Below, one piece after another: positions 43,980-51,518 of a stretch of DNA of 64,000 nucleotides. Each line of letters opens with the position of its first letter. The stretch's first letter is position 1. Origin of the DNA: JBGAKG01 sp044224495 (GTDB lineage Bacteria; Myxococcota_A; Polyangia; Polyangiales; Polyangiaceae); the NCBI GenBank assembly GCA_044224495.1, contig JBGAKG010000002.1, forward strand, positions 1-64,000. Reading direction: 5' to 3'. The notes beneath the pieces were generated by a model that worked only from the letters and a program-made list of their open reading frames with translations, did no database searches and was not told where the DNA came from. Both the position numbers and the translations under genes were made by a program.

Positions 43980-44762
43980 GTGAGCGACGTCGCCCTGCAG
44001 CGTGCCCTGGCCGACGCGTGCCTCGACGAGAGCGCGAGTGAAGAGCTCGCCCGCGACCCGGGCGCCTTCCTCCGGTCACGCGACGTCCCCGAAGAGGACA
44101 TCGTGGCCCTCGGCGACGCAGTGCGTCGCTTCGCGCTCTACCGCACGCTCGTCCGCAACAACCTGCGGGACGTGACCGAGAACCTCCTCCCCGTCACCCG
44201 CGAGCGGCTCGGGTCCCGCTTCGATCGCGACTTCGCGGCGTTCCTCGGCGAGCGCGGCCCGGCGAGCCCCTACCTGCGGGACGTACCGTTCGAGTTCGTC
44301 GATTGGGTCCTTCCCCGCTGGGCAGCCGACCCGGAGCTCCCGCGCTGGGCGGCGGACTCCGCGCGTCACGAGCTCGCCACGTTCGCGGCCGGCGCCAGCC
44401 CGCCCGTCCCGGAGCCGGCGCTCGCGGACCTCGCGCTCGAGCGCCCGGTCGCGCTGTCGGCGTCGGCGAGGCTCCTCGAGCTCGCGTGGGCCGTTCACGT
44501 CCCGTTCGAGGGCGCACCGGAAGAGCGCGCGGTCCTCCTCCTCGTCCACCGCGACGCGGAGTACGTCGTACGCGTGCTCGAGCTCACGCCGCTCGCGTTC
44601 GCCCTCGTCGCGGAGCTCCAGAGCGGCGCCCCGCTGGCGCAGGCGATGAAGAGCGCGTGCGAGCGCACGGGGCACGTCCTCGACGACGACACGCTCGCGA
44701 GCATCGCGCGACTGCTCGCCGATTTCGGCGAGCGCGGCATCATCCTCGGCGCGGTGCCGTGA
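43980..44762 (+). CDS. HvfC/DUF2063-like partner of the MNIO enzyme
   Basis: 260 residues, GTG start. The N-terminal half is helical (LQRALADACLDESASEELARDPGAFL and a region like DUF2063 DNA-binding-type domains). The last 55 residues (FALVAELQSGAPLAQAMKSACERTGHVLDDDTLASIARLLADFGERGIIL) look like a PqqD-style winged helix used as a RiPP recognition element. In MNIO systems such partners (HvfC, BufC, TglI types) bind the precursor leader and deliver it to the enzyme. Its 3' end overlaps the convergent MNIO gene by 23 bp. The assignment rests on context and pattern. Confidence 0.7.
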   Translation: MSDVALQRALADACLDESASEELARDPGAFLRSRDVPEEDIVALGDAVRRFALYRTLVRNNLRDVTENLLPVTRERLGSRFDRDFAAFLGERGPASPYLRDVPFEFVDWVLPRWAADPELPRWAADSARHELATFAAGASPPVPEPALADLALERPVALSASARLLELAWAVHVPFEGAPEERAVLLLVHRDAEYVVRVLELTPLAFALVAELQSGAPLAQAMKSACERTGHVLDDDTLASIARLLADFGERGIILGAVP

Positions 44763-45600
44763 GCGCGCGGTCGTAGGCGGTCTGGAGTCGCGCGACCTCG
44801 GCCAAGAGCTCCGGCAGCGGGGGGATGGCGCGATCGCGCTCGAGCAGGACCGGAACCGGACCCGTTCGCGGGAGCACGCGCTCGAGCAACGCGACCACCG
44901 GATCCGGCACCGCGCTCCCGTGCGTGTCGAGCAGCACCTCCCGCTCGGGGGCGACACCGGGGACGAAGCTCGCCTCGCGGAACCGATCCGGCCCGGCGAC
45001 GTGGATCTGAACGACGCGCTCGAGGGGCGCGGTGCGCATCCACTCGTCGACGTCGAAGCCGAAGTTCTGCGAGTTCACCCACGCGTTGTTCACGTCGAGC
45101 ATGAGCTTGCAGTCGGCGAGCTCGCAGACCTGCGCGACGAACTCGGCCTCGCTCATCTCCTTCTTGCCCGGGTGGACGTAGAAGCTGATGTTCTCGACCG
45201 CCATCGGGACGCCAATCGCATCCTGCGCGCGCTTCACGCGGTCGGCGACGCGGCGCGCCGTCTCCGCGCTGAAGCGGATCGGCAGGAGATCGTGCAAGCG
45301 AACGCCACGCGCGCTCCCGAAGCAGAGGTGGTCGGAGTGCCACGGCGACCGCACCGACGCGATGAACGTACGGAGGTCGGCGAGGTACTCCTCGTCCAAG
45401 GGATCGGTACCCCCGAGGGACATCGTGAGCCCGTGCGTGACGAGCGGGTACTTCGTGCCGAGGAACTCGAGCGCGGCGCGGTACCAACCGCCGCGGCCCA
45501 TGTAGTTCTCCGGGCTGATCTCCAAAAAAGGAAGCGCCGGAAGCTCCTCGACGAGTTGGTCGATGAACTCCCAGCGCAGTCCGAGGCCGACGCCTCTCAC
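44740..45600 (-). CDS. MNIO (DUF692) multinuclear non-heme iron oxidase
   Basis: 286 residues. GTG start at 45600, 7 bp after the precursor stop; in-frame upstream codons belong to the precursor region and are rejected. The TIM-barrel and likely metal ligands are all visible: His56 (VTHGLTMSLG), His88 with Asp90 and His91 (PWHSDHL), Glu136-Asn137 (VENISFY), Asp169 with Asn171/Asn172 (DVNNAWVN), His200 (IHVAG) and the later DTHG. MNIO enzymes oxidise cysteines in RiPP precursors to oxazolone/thioamide or thiooxazole groups (HvfB, BufB, TglH families). Here the substrate is likely the adjacent Cys-containing lipoprotein. Confidence 0.9.
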   Translation of the reverse strand: MRGVGLGLRWEFIDQLVEELPALPFLEISPENYMGRGGWYRAALEFLGTKYPLVTHGLTMSLGGTDPLDEEYLADLRTFIASVRSPWHSDHLCFGSARGVRLHDLLPIRFSAETARRVADRVKRAQDAIGVPMAVENISFYVHPGKKEMSEAEFVAQVCELADCKLMLDVNNAWVNSQNFGFDVDEWMRTAPLERVVQIHVAGPDRFREASFVPGVAPEREVLLDTHGSAVPDPVVALLERVLPRTGPVPVLLERDRAIPPLPELLAEVARLQTAYDRALTAPRRG

Positions 45601-45607
45601 GAGCGAC

Positions 45608-46093
45608 TCACTTCTTCTTCGTGTCCACTCCGCACGTGCCGGCGCCGCAGCTCGCCTGGCCGGTCGGCTTCGCGCCCGGCTTCGGCGCGGGGGGCTTCGG
45701 CGCGGCAGCGGTGGTCGGAGCAGGTGCGCCCGGCTTCGCCGCGGCGGTCGCCGGAGGCGGCGTCGCGGTGGTGTTCTTCGTGTCGGGGGTCGCCGCGGTC
45801 GCGGCGGGAGCGGCCGCCGCGGGCGTCGCCGTCGCGCCGGTGCCGCCGGCCGCGGTGCCGTCGGTCTTGGTCGGGTCGGCCTTGGTCGCATCGCCACCCT
45901 TGGCGTTCGCGCCGCAACCGTTGGCCGAGCAGGAGCCCTGGCCCGCTGCGGCGGTCGGGGACGCGGTGACGTCGGTCGCGCCGGCGGGCGAGGCCGCGGG
46001 CTTGTCGCTACCGCCGCAGGCCATGAGCACCGCCGACGTTCCGAGGACAGCGAGCGTGGAGGCGATGTTCGTGAGCGAGAGATTCGGACGCAT
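45608..46093 (-). CDS. Lipoprotein-type two-core RiPP precursor (HvfA-like)
   Basis: 161 residues. Signal peptide with lipobox VLMAC (Cys26), then a short core with GQGSCSANGCGANAK (Cys55, Cys60), an Ala/Pro/Thr linker of about 80 residues, and a C-terminal core SCGAGTCGVDTKKK (Cys149, Cys154). CGxGxCG is the cysteine spacing of HvfA-type MNIO substrates (EGKCGEGKCG). The Cys-x4-Cys pair occurs twice. The ATG at 46093 has AAGGAG with 7-nt spacing. It is the middle gene of the YceI-precursor-MNIO operon (20-bp and 7-bp gaps). Predicted modified, membrane-anchored, metal-binding peptide; not proven. Confidence 0.75.
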   Translation of the reverse strand: MRPNLSLTNIASTLAVLGTSAVLMACGGSDKPAASPAGATDVTASPTAAAGQGSCSANGCGANAKGGDATKADPTKTDGTAAGGTGATATPAAAAPAATAATPDTKNTTATPPPATAAAKPGAPAPTTAAAPKPPAPKPGAKPTGQASCGAGTCGVDTKKK

Positions 46094-46113
46094 GGGCATT
46101 CTCCTTGAGGCGA

Positions 46114-46920
46114 TCACTTGGCAGCAGCGTTGAAGTGCAGGTCGAGGGTGACGTCGGCGGTCTCGGCGACCTTCGTCCCGAGGAGGTTGAACGACTTTTG
46201 AGCGAGCTTCCCGAAGTTATCGCGGGGCTTCACGTCGTGCTCGGCCAAAATCACCTTCATCGGGGAGGTAGTACGCACGTCGATCTTGGTCGGTTGCGCG
46301 GTTGCGGGATCGGCGCCGGCGGCCCAGTGGAATTTGGCCTCCAACGGCACGTCCTTCTTCACCTTGCGCCCGTGGACGAGGAAGTCGCCGTGCGCGGTGA
46401 GGGTCACCGTGCGCACATCCTCCCCACCTTCCTTCACCGGCGCCACTTTCGACACATCCTTCGCGCTCGCGCCGTCGACGGTCTGGATCGCGAAGACGGC
46501 ATACTTGTTCGCCTCCTTCGTCGCCGCGTCGACGAGATCGCCGACCTCGAGCCAGTTGTGCGAGTGCTCGGTCTGCGACTTGTTCTTGTCCGCGTCGTCG
46601 AACGTGTGGGTCGTGAGCGTGGTGAGATCGACCTTCACCGTGCCGCGCGTGTTCTCGACGTTCATCAGATCGACGTCGAGGTTGCCCGCGGCCGCGGTCG
46701 TGTCGGCCTTGATGTGCTCGTTCGGCGCCGGCATGTCGATGCTGGTCTTGCTGGTCGCATCGATCGCGTAGGGCATGACCTTGGCGGTGGGCGGAGGAGC
46801 CGCGGCGGCGACGGCCGACGCGCTCTCGGCGAGCTTCACCGGCTTGGGATCCTCCTTCGAACAGGCGAGGACCAAGCTGGGTACGACCACGACACAAATC
46901 CCGAGCGCGAAACGGCGCAT
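46114..46920 (-). CDS. YceI-like lipoprotein in the MNIO operon
   Basis: 268 residues. Signal peptide with lipobox SLVLAC, a short Lys/Ala linker and a YceI-like lipocalin-type beta barrel (MPYAIDATSKTSIDM, GNLDVDLMNVENTRGTVKVDL, VTLTAHGDFLVHG and a C-terminal LDLHFNAAAK). YceI-family proteins bind long hydrophobic or isoprenoid molecules in the periplasm. It is promoter-proximal in the operon and may bind the lipid or metal ligand that the modified peptide system handles. ATG 46920 has AGGAA upstream; an ATG 6 codons earlier is possible. Confidence 0.8.
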   Translation of the reverse strand: MRRFALGICVVVVPSLVLACSKEDPKPVKLAESASAVAAAAPPPTAKVMPYAIDATSKTSIDMPAPNEHIKADTTAAAGNLDVDLMNVENTRGTVKVDLTTLTTHTFDDADKNKSQTEHSHNWLEVGDLVDAATKEANKYAVFAIQTVDGASAKDVSKVAPVKEGGEDVRTVTLTAHGDFLVHGRKVKKDVPLEAKFHWAAGADPATAQPTKIDVRTTSPMKVILAEHDVKPRDNFGKLAQKSFNLLGTKVAETADVTLDLHFNAAAK

Positions 46921-46988
46921 GAGCACGATTCCTTTCATCTTTCCCCACCCAATCCCAGCGCCGCCGGATGCGTCGTCGGGCGCCGTTA

Positions 46989-47016
46989 CCTACGCGTGAA
47001 TCGCTCGCGCGGTTAC
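46989..47016 (-). promoter_or_regulatory. ECF-type promoter GTAACC-N16-CGTA
   Basis: On the minus strand GTAACC (47016-47011) is followed after exactly 16 bp by CGTAGG (46994-46989), about 68 bp upstream of the YceI-like start. GTAACC-N16-CGnn is the type of motif assigned to metal-stress ECF sigma factors (SigF of Caulobacter) that control MNIO/bufferin operons. The context match is striking but no sigma factor gene lies nearby. Confidence 0.5.
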
Positions 47017-47030
47017 ACGAAAAAGTTCGT
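47017..47030. promoter_or_regulatory. Inverted repeat ACGAA-AAAG-TTCGT in the divergent promoter region
   Basis: A perfect 5-bp inverted repeat abuts the -35-like GTAACC. It lies in the 330-bp gap between the YceI-like and DUF1508 genes, which is AT-richer than the coding regions and holds the promoters of both. Candidate operator only. Confidence 0.35.
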
Positions 47031-47250
47031 CCGTACAAAAAACGACATGGGGTCGTAAATACTACTTGCACCTACATACGGCCGGAGTTAAGAAGGGCGT
47101 GCGTCGCGGGAGACCGCGCGAAAGGTGTCCGGACCGAAGTGGCCACGTGGCCGTCGGATTCGGGGGCCCCATCGGCAGGTAAGCGCAAACCACCTCGCTG
47201 CCCTCCCCGGTGCTTCTCACGCAAGGAGTTTGGTTCATCGGAGCATCGTC

Positions 47251-48051
47251 ATGTCCTTCAACATCGTTCGTTCGGGTCTGCTTGCCCTCGCCCTCGCCGC
47301 CACCACGTTTGCCGTCGGTTGCAGCGCCAATGTCGGGGACGCCAGCGTGGAAGACAGCGACGCAGAGATCGTCTCGCGTAGCGCCCACTTCGAGACCTTC
47401 GTCGGAATGGATGGGAAGTACTACTTCGACTTCGTGGCGGGTAACGGGCAGAACGTCCTCCGCTCCGAGGCTTACGCGACGGCGCAGAGCGCCGCGAAGG
47501 GCATCACCGCGGTGACCACCGCGGGTGTCGACTCGGCCTCGTACGAGATCAACCTCGCCAAGAACGGCGAGTACTACTTCAACATCGTCGCGGCGAACCA
47601 CGAGATCGTCGCCACGAGCGAGACCTACTCGACCAAGTCGAACGCGACGCGCGCGGCGACCACGGTCCGCAAGCTCATCCTCCTCACGGGCGCGACGCCC
47701 GAGGCGACGCCCGCGGTCAAGCGCGAGCGCTTCGAGGTCTTCACCGGCGAGGACAAGAAGGTCTACTTCCGCCTCCGCGCGGGCAACGGCGAGATCGTCC
47801 TCGGTTCGCAGGCGTACACGGCGAAGTCGTCGGCGCTGAACGGCATCGAGTCGGTCAAGACCAACGGCGTGAGCTCGGCGCGCTTCCAGATCGTCGAGAC
47901 GGTCGACGGCGAGTACGCCATCCGCCTGGTCGCGGCGAACGGCCAGATCATCGGCCGCGGCGAGAGCTACGTCTCGAAGTCGAACGCGCAGCGCGGCGTC
48001 GACGCGATCATCAACATCCTCAAGGATGGCGTCGCCGAAACGGCGCAGTGA
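47251..48051 (+). CDS. Lipoprotein with four DUF1508 (YegP-type) repeats
   Basis: 266 residues. Signal peptide with lipobox TFAVGC, then four tandem DUF1508/YegP repeats of about 48 residues, each with the shape FE(V/T)F-x-DGKYYF-x-L-x-A-x-N-G-x-x-(V/I)-L-x-S-E-x-Y-x-x-K-x-x-A-x-x-G. The typical repeat is paired; four copies is unusual. DUF1508 proteins are small, abundant and of unknown function, usually cytosolic. Export as a lipoprotein is notable. Start at ATG 47251 with CGGAG 8 nt upstream. A strong terminator follows. Confidence 0.85.
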   Translation: MSFNIVRSGLLALALAATTFAVGCSANVGDASVEDSDAEIVSRSAHFETFVGMDGKYYFDFVAGNGQNVLRSEAYATAQSAAKGITAVTTAGVDSASYEINLAKNGEYYFNIVAANHEIVATSETYSTKSNATRAATTVRKLILLTGATPEATPAVKRERFEVFTGEDKKVYFRLRAGNGEIVLGSQAYTAKSSALNGIESVKTNGVSSARFQIVETVDGEYAIRLVAANGQIIGRGESYVSKSNAQRGVDAIINILKDGVAETAQ

Positions 48052-48071
48052 TCGTCACCCCACTGACTTAA

Positions 48072-48110
48072 GCGAAGGCCGGCGAGAAATCGCCGGCCTT
48101 CGCCTTTTGT
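48072..48110 (+). terminator. Intrinsic terminator after the DUF1508 gene
   Basis: A perfect 14-bp stem (arm GCGAAGGCCGGCGA) with a GAAA tetraloop, followed by CTTTTGT. This is the clearest intrinsic terminator in the window and starts 21 bp past the stop codon. Confidence 0.9.
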
Positions 48111-48212
48111 CCATCCGCACGCCTCCACTCACTCCCCTTCCGCATCCCGCATTCCCAATCCCGTTCCGTGTTCCCTGTTCGTCTTTTATTTTCAACCCAC
48201 GAGTCCCCACCC

Positions 48213-48230
48213 TGGCACCGTTCATGCTAT
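48213..48230 (+). promoter_or_regulatory. Sigma-54-type promoter TGGCAC-N5-ATGCT
   Basis: TGGCACCGTTCATGCT has GG (48214-48215) and GC (48226-48227) separated by 10 bp, matching the -24/-12 consensus TGGCAC-N5-TTGCW at all but one base. The transcript would start near 48239, about 29 bp before the ATG of the paralog B gene. Sigma-54 promoters are abundant in myxobacteria. Confidence 0.65.
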
Positions 48231-48267
48231 GCGGCCGGGCTGAAACTTTTCGCCTGGGACGTACGCC

Positions 48268-50577
48268 ATGAACGCTCGCCTCTACCGTTGGATCACGCTG
48301 TTGGTTCTCGTCCTCGCCGTCGGCTGGGGGACCTCCCAAATCACGGGCTGCGGTGACGATCCCGGCAACAACGTCTTCCCCGAGATGCCCGACGGCTCGA
48401 GCGACGACGGCTCGGTCCAGGACTTCGACGGCACCTTCAACACGGGGGACGCTGGGCAAGTTGGTTCCATCAAGATCCAGCCTCTCGATCCAGTCGTCGA
48501 CGTCACGATCGACGACGGCGTCGTCACGACGGTCCCGATCACGTTCACCGCGATCGGCGACAACAACGTGAAGGTCACGGCGAGCTTCTCGCTCGACCGC
48601 GGCGAGCTCGGCAACCTGGTCGCGAACAGCGGCGTGTTCACCGCGAGCGGGAACGCGAGCGGCACCGGAACGGTCACCGCGACCTTCGGCAGCCTCAAGG
48701 CGACGACGTCGCTCACGGTCCGCATGAAGATGACGCAGAACGGCCCCAACCCCGACGGCGGCGTGCCGGACGCGGGCGCGGGCGGCTACGGCGGCGTCGG
48801 TGGGACCGGCCCCGGCCCGGTGGTGTCGAACGGGACGAAGCAGCTCCTCCTCGGCGCGGCGCAGAAGCCGTCGAGCGCGGCCGAGCTCGGCTTCCTCTAC
48901 CCGTACGACAAGACCGTGTGGCCGCGGGGCATCCTCGCGCCGCTCCTCCAGTGGCAGACGACGCACACGATCAGCGCGGTGCGCGTGCACCTCTCGCAGA
49001 AGAGCTTCACGTTCGACGGCTTCTACGGCGGCACCAACGTCATCAACGAGCCGGTCGATCCCATCGCCTGGAAGAAGGCGCTCGTCGGGAACGCGGGCGA
49101 CCCGCTCCACGTCGACGTCTACGTGAGCGACGGCACCACCGTCTGGGGCCCGATCTCCGAGGACTGGACGGTCGCGAAGGGCTCGCTCAAGGGCACCGTC
49201 TACTACAACTCGTACAACTCGCGGCTCAACTCGCAGAACAACACCGTCTCCACCGGTGCGGTGCTCGCGATCAAGCCGGGCGACTACGCGCCGACGCTCG
49301 CGGTGCCGTCGCTCAAGGGGCAGTGCCACGTCTGCCACCAGCTCAGCGCCGACGGCTCGACGCTCTACACGCAGGTGTCGTCGTCGCTCGTCGACGACAG
49401 CATCTACTACGCGCCGAACTCTTCGTACGACATGACGAAGAACGGGCAGCTGATCGCGAACTACGTGAACAACGCGCCGGACACGTCGCCGAACAACCGC
49501 AAGTTCCTGTGGTCGGGCGTGTACCCGGATGGGACGATGGCGTTCACCAACTCGCGCCACGCGCGCGAGCACAACACGCTCGACTCCGCTCTCTACGCGC
49601 GCTCGAACGGCAACAAAATCGCGGCCACCGGTCTGACCGGGGTGACCAGCGCCGTGACGCCGACGTTCTCGCCCGACGGGCGCCGCGTGGCGTTCAACTT
49701 CTGGGAGGGCGCGGGCGCGAACAACGTGACCAACGGCGCCGGGCACTCGCTCGCGGTGATGGACTTCTCGTGCGGCGCTCCGCAGAACTCGACGAAGTGC
49801 GGCGCTCCGCCCTACGCGTTCTCGAACCTGAAGGAGCTCTATCGCGACGCGACGAAGTGGCCGGCCTGGCCGTCGTTCACGCCCGACGCCGCCGGGGTCG
49901 TGTTCCACAACACGGTGACGAAGGGCACCTGCACCGACTGCGAGATCGCGACCTGGTTCAAGGCCGAGGCGGAGCTCTGGTACACGACCGCGCCGACGAG
50001 CGGGAACCCGAGCGCCGTCCGGATGAACCTGATGAACGGGCTCGACGTCACGAGCGTCAGCTATCTGCCGACCAACAACCTTCACCCGGCGGATGCGAAG
50101 CTCAACTACGAGCCGACGGTGAACCCCGTCGCGTCGGGCGGGTACTACTGGGTCGTCTTCACGTCGCGCCGCCTCTACGGCAACGTGGCGACCGGCGATC
50201 CCTACACCAACGGCGATGGGACCTACCCCATCACGAAGAAGCTCTGGGTCGCCGCCATCGACGCGAACCCCCAGCCGGGCAAGGACCCGTCGCACCCCGC
50301 GTTCTACCTGCCGGGGCAGGAGATCAACGCCGGCAACATGCGCGCGTTCTGGGTGACCGATCCGTGTCAGCCGAACGGCAACACGTGCGAGACCGGGGAC
50401 GAGTGCTGCAACGGCTTCTGCCGCGTCGTGGGCGACGGCGGCGGTCTCGTCTGCACCGACAAGCCTGGAGGGTGTGCGCAGGAGTTCGAGAAGTGCTCCA
50501 CCGACGGCGACTGCTGCGGCGTCAACGCCGGCTACAAATGCCTCGGCGGCTTCTGCGGCCTCGGCTCGCCAAACTGA
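48268..50577 (+). CDS. CxxCH surface lipoprotein (paralog B)
   Basis: 769 residues. Same architecture as the 41950-43914 protein: signal peptide and lipobox (SQITGC), Asp/Gly linker, Ig-like domain, LGFLYPYDKTVWPRG region, CHVCH (Cys353-His357), TolB/WD40-like repeats with FSPDGRRVAF, and the Cys-rich tail CETGDECCNGFC ... CAQEFEKC ... CLGGFC. It lies on the other strand. The CxxCH is conserved between the paralogs, which supports a functional heme or metal role. A likely sigma-54 promoter precedes it at 48213. Confidence 0.82.
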   Translation: MNARLYRWITLLVLVLAVGWGTSQITGCGDDPGNNVFPEMPDGSSDDGSVQDFDGTFNTGDAGQVGSIKIQPLDPVVDVTIDDGVVTTVPITFTAIGDNNVKVTASFSLDRGELGNLVANSGVFTASGNASGTGTVTATFGSLKATTSLTVRMKMTQNGPNPDGGVPDAGAGGYGGVGGTGPGPVVSNGTKQLLLGAAQKPSSAAELGFLYPYDKTVWPRGILAPLLQWQTTHTISAVRVHLSQKSFTFDGFYGGTNVINEPVDPIAWKKALVGNAGDPLHVDVYVSDGTTVWGPISEDWTVAKGSLKGTVYYNSYNSRLNSQNNTVSTGAVLAIKPGDYAPTLAVPSLKGQCHVCHQLSADGSTLYTQVSSSLVDDSIYYAPNSSYDMTKNGQLIANYVNNAPDTSPNNRKFLWSGVYPDGTMAFTNSRHAREHNTLDSALYARSNGNKIAATGLTGVTSAVTPTFSPDGRRVAFNFWEGAGANNVTNGAGHSLAVMDFSCGAPQNSTKCGAPPYAFSNLKELYRDATKWPAWPSFTPDAAGVVFHNTVTKGTCTDCEIATWFKAEAELWYTTAPTSGNPSAVRMNLMNGLDVTSVSYLPTNNLHPADAKLNYEPTVNPVASGGYYWVVFTSRRLYGNVATGDPYTNGDGTYPITKKLWVAAIDANPQPGKDPSHPAFYLPGQEINAGNMRAFWVTDPCQPNGNTCETGDECCNGFCRVVGDGGGLVCTDKPGGCAQEFEKCSTDGDCCGVNAGYKCLGGFCGLGSPN

Positions 50578-50653
50578 TCACTCCACGATGCACGGTCGTG
50601 CGCGGTCGTCCCCACGAGCAAGGCCGTCCACATCGAGTATCGTGTCCCCAAGG

Positions 50654-51502
50654 ATGAAGACCCTCCTTCAATCCCTCCAATCCCAACGCCCCTGCCCTTG
50701 CGACTGCCACCGCAAGCTCGACCCCACCTCCCGCACGGCCGGCATCGCCGCGCTCTATGCCTGCGACGACGCCCTCCGAGGCTTCGGCTATCTCCCGGAC
50801 TACGAGCTCCACGGCGACGCGCTCTGGAAGGAAGCTCAAAAGAAAGCCGATCCCGCCTACCGCGGCATCGCCGTCCGCTTCGGCGAGTGCGTCCACAAGC
50901 GCCTGCTCGGGAGCCTCCTGCACGAGGTGCTCCACGCGTCGTTCGGCGACCCCACCCAGGCGAACCACGGCATCCCCTGGGGCATGCCCTACGGCGTCCC
51001 CGAAGCGACGAAGCCCGCCGAGGAAGAAGCGCTCCTCCAGAAGCACAACTTCGACGAAGCCCGCGCCTTCGTCGGTGTCTGGATCCTCGGCAAGGCGCTC
51101 TTCGACATCTCCTGGGACCTCCGCACCGCGCGCGACGTCGGCACGTACGGCTTCCCGGGAGGCAACGCCCTCGTGCCCGTCCCCAAAGGGTACCGCGCGG
51201 TCGCCCACCTCGACCGGCGCCATCACGAGGCGCGCTACTACGCGCGCGCGCGCAAGCTCGAGGAGGAAGCTCGCGCCTGGTTCACGGGCGACGCGCTCGC
51301 GGGCCTCACCGCGCGCTTCCGCGAGGTCGAGGCGAAGGGCCGCGAGGCGCGGCCGCAGAAGTACCCGCCGCCCGGCGACTTCGGGCGCATGGCCCCCAAG
51401 CCAATCAAGAGCAAGGACCCGTGCACCTGCGGCAGCCAGCGCCCCTACGGTGAGTGCTGCGCGCGCGGCGTGTCACCGATCGTCCCGGAGCTCTCGCGGT
51501 AG
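50654..51502 (+). CDS. HExxH protein with C-terminal SEC-C motif
   Basis: 282 residues, cytosolic. N-terminal Cys/His cluster (CPCDCHRKLD), HExxH at His90-His94 (LLHEVLHASFGD), a helical region, and a C-terminal SEC-C zinc motif (DPCTCGSQRPYGECCARG). SEC-C motifs bind zinc and often target proteins to SecB or nucleic acids. HExxH suggests a zinc hydrolase or a hydroxylase-like metal site, but I recognise no family. ATG 50654 (MKTLLQSL) is preceded by AAGGATG. It lies 76 bp after paralog B and converges on chrA. Confidence 0.68.
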   Translation: MKTLLQSLQSQRPCPCDCHRKLDPTSRTAGIAALYACDDALRGFGYLPDYELHGDALWKEAQKKADPAYRGIAVRFGECVHKRLLGSLLHEVLHASFGDPTQANHGIPWGMPYGVPEATKPAEEEALLQKHNFDEARAFVGVWILGKALFDISWDLRTARDVGTYGFPGGNALVPVPKGYRAVAHLDRRHHEARYYARARKLEEEARAWFTGDALAGLTARFREVEAKGREARPQKYPPPGDFGRMAPKPIKSKDPCTCGSQRPYGECCARGVSPIVPELSR

Positions 51503-51518
51503 TGAGCGGGGGCACCCC

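Larger units (their letters stand above)
46921..47250. other. 330-bp divergent intergenic region
   Basis: Separates the MNIO operon from the DUF1508 lipoprotein. It holds the ECF-like promoter and inverted repeat already listed. On the plus strand TTGCAC (about 47066) with TTAAGA 16 bp on could drive the DUF1508 gene. Nothing else recognised. Confidence 0.6.

Noticed and set aside
44740..45897. Longer MNIO frame starting near 45897
   Set aside because: The first 99 codons are a shadow of the precursor gene with Arg/Pro composition; GTG 45600 matches the family start.
46094..46117. Earlier precursor start (ATG at 46099, or the longer open frame from 46117)
   Set aside because: ATG 46099 is one base from AAGGAG, too close; ATG 46093 has proper 7-nt spacing.
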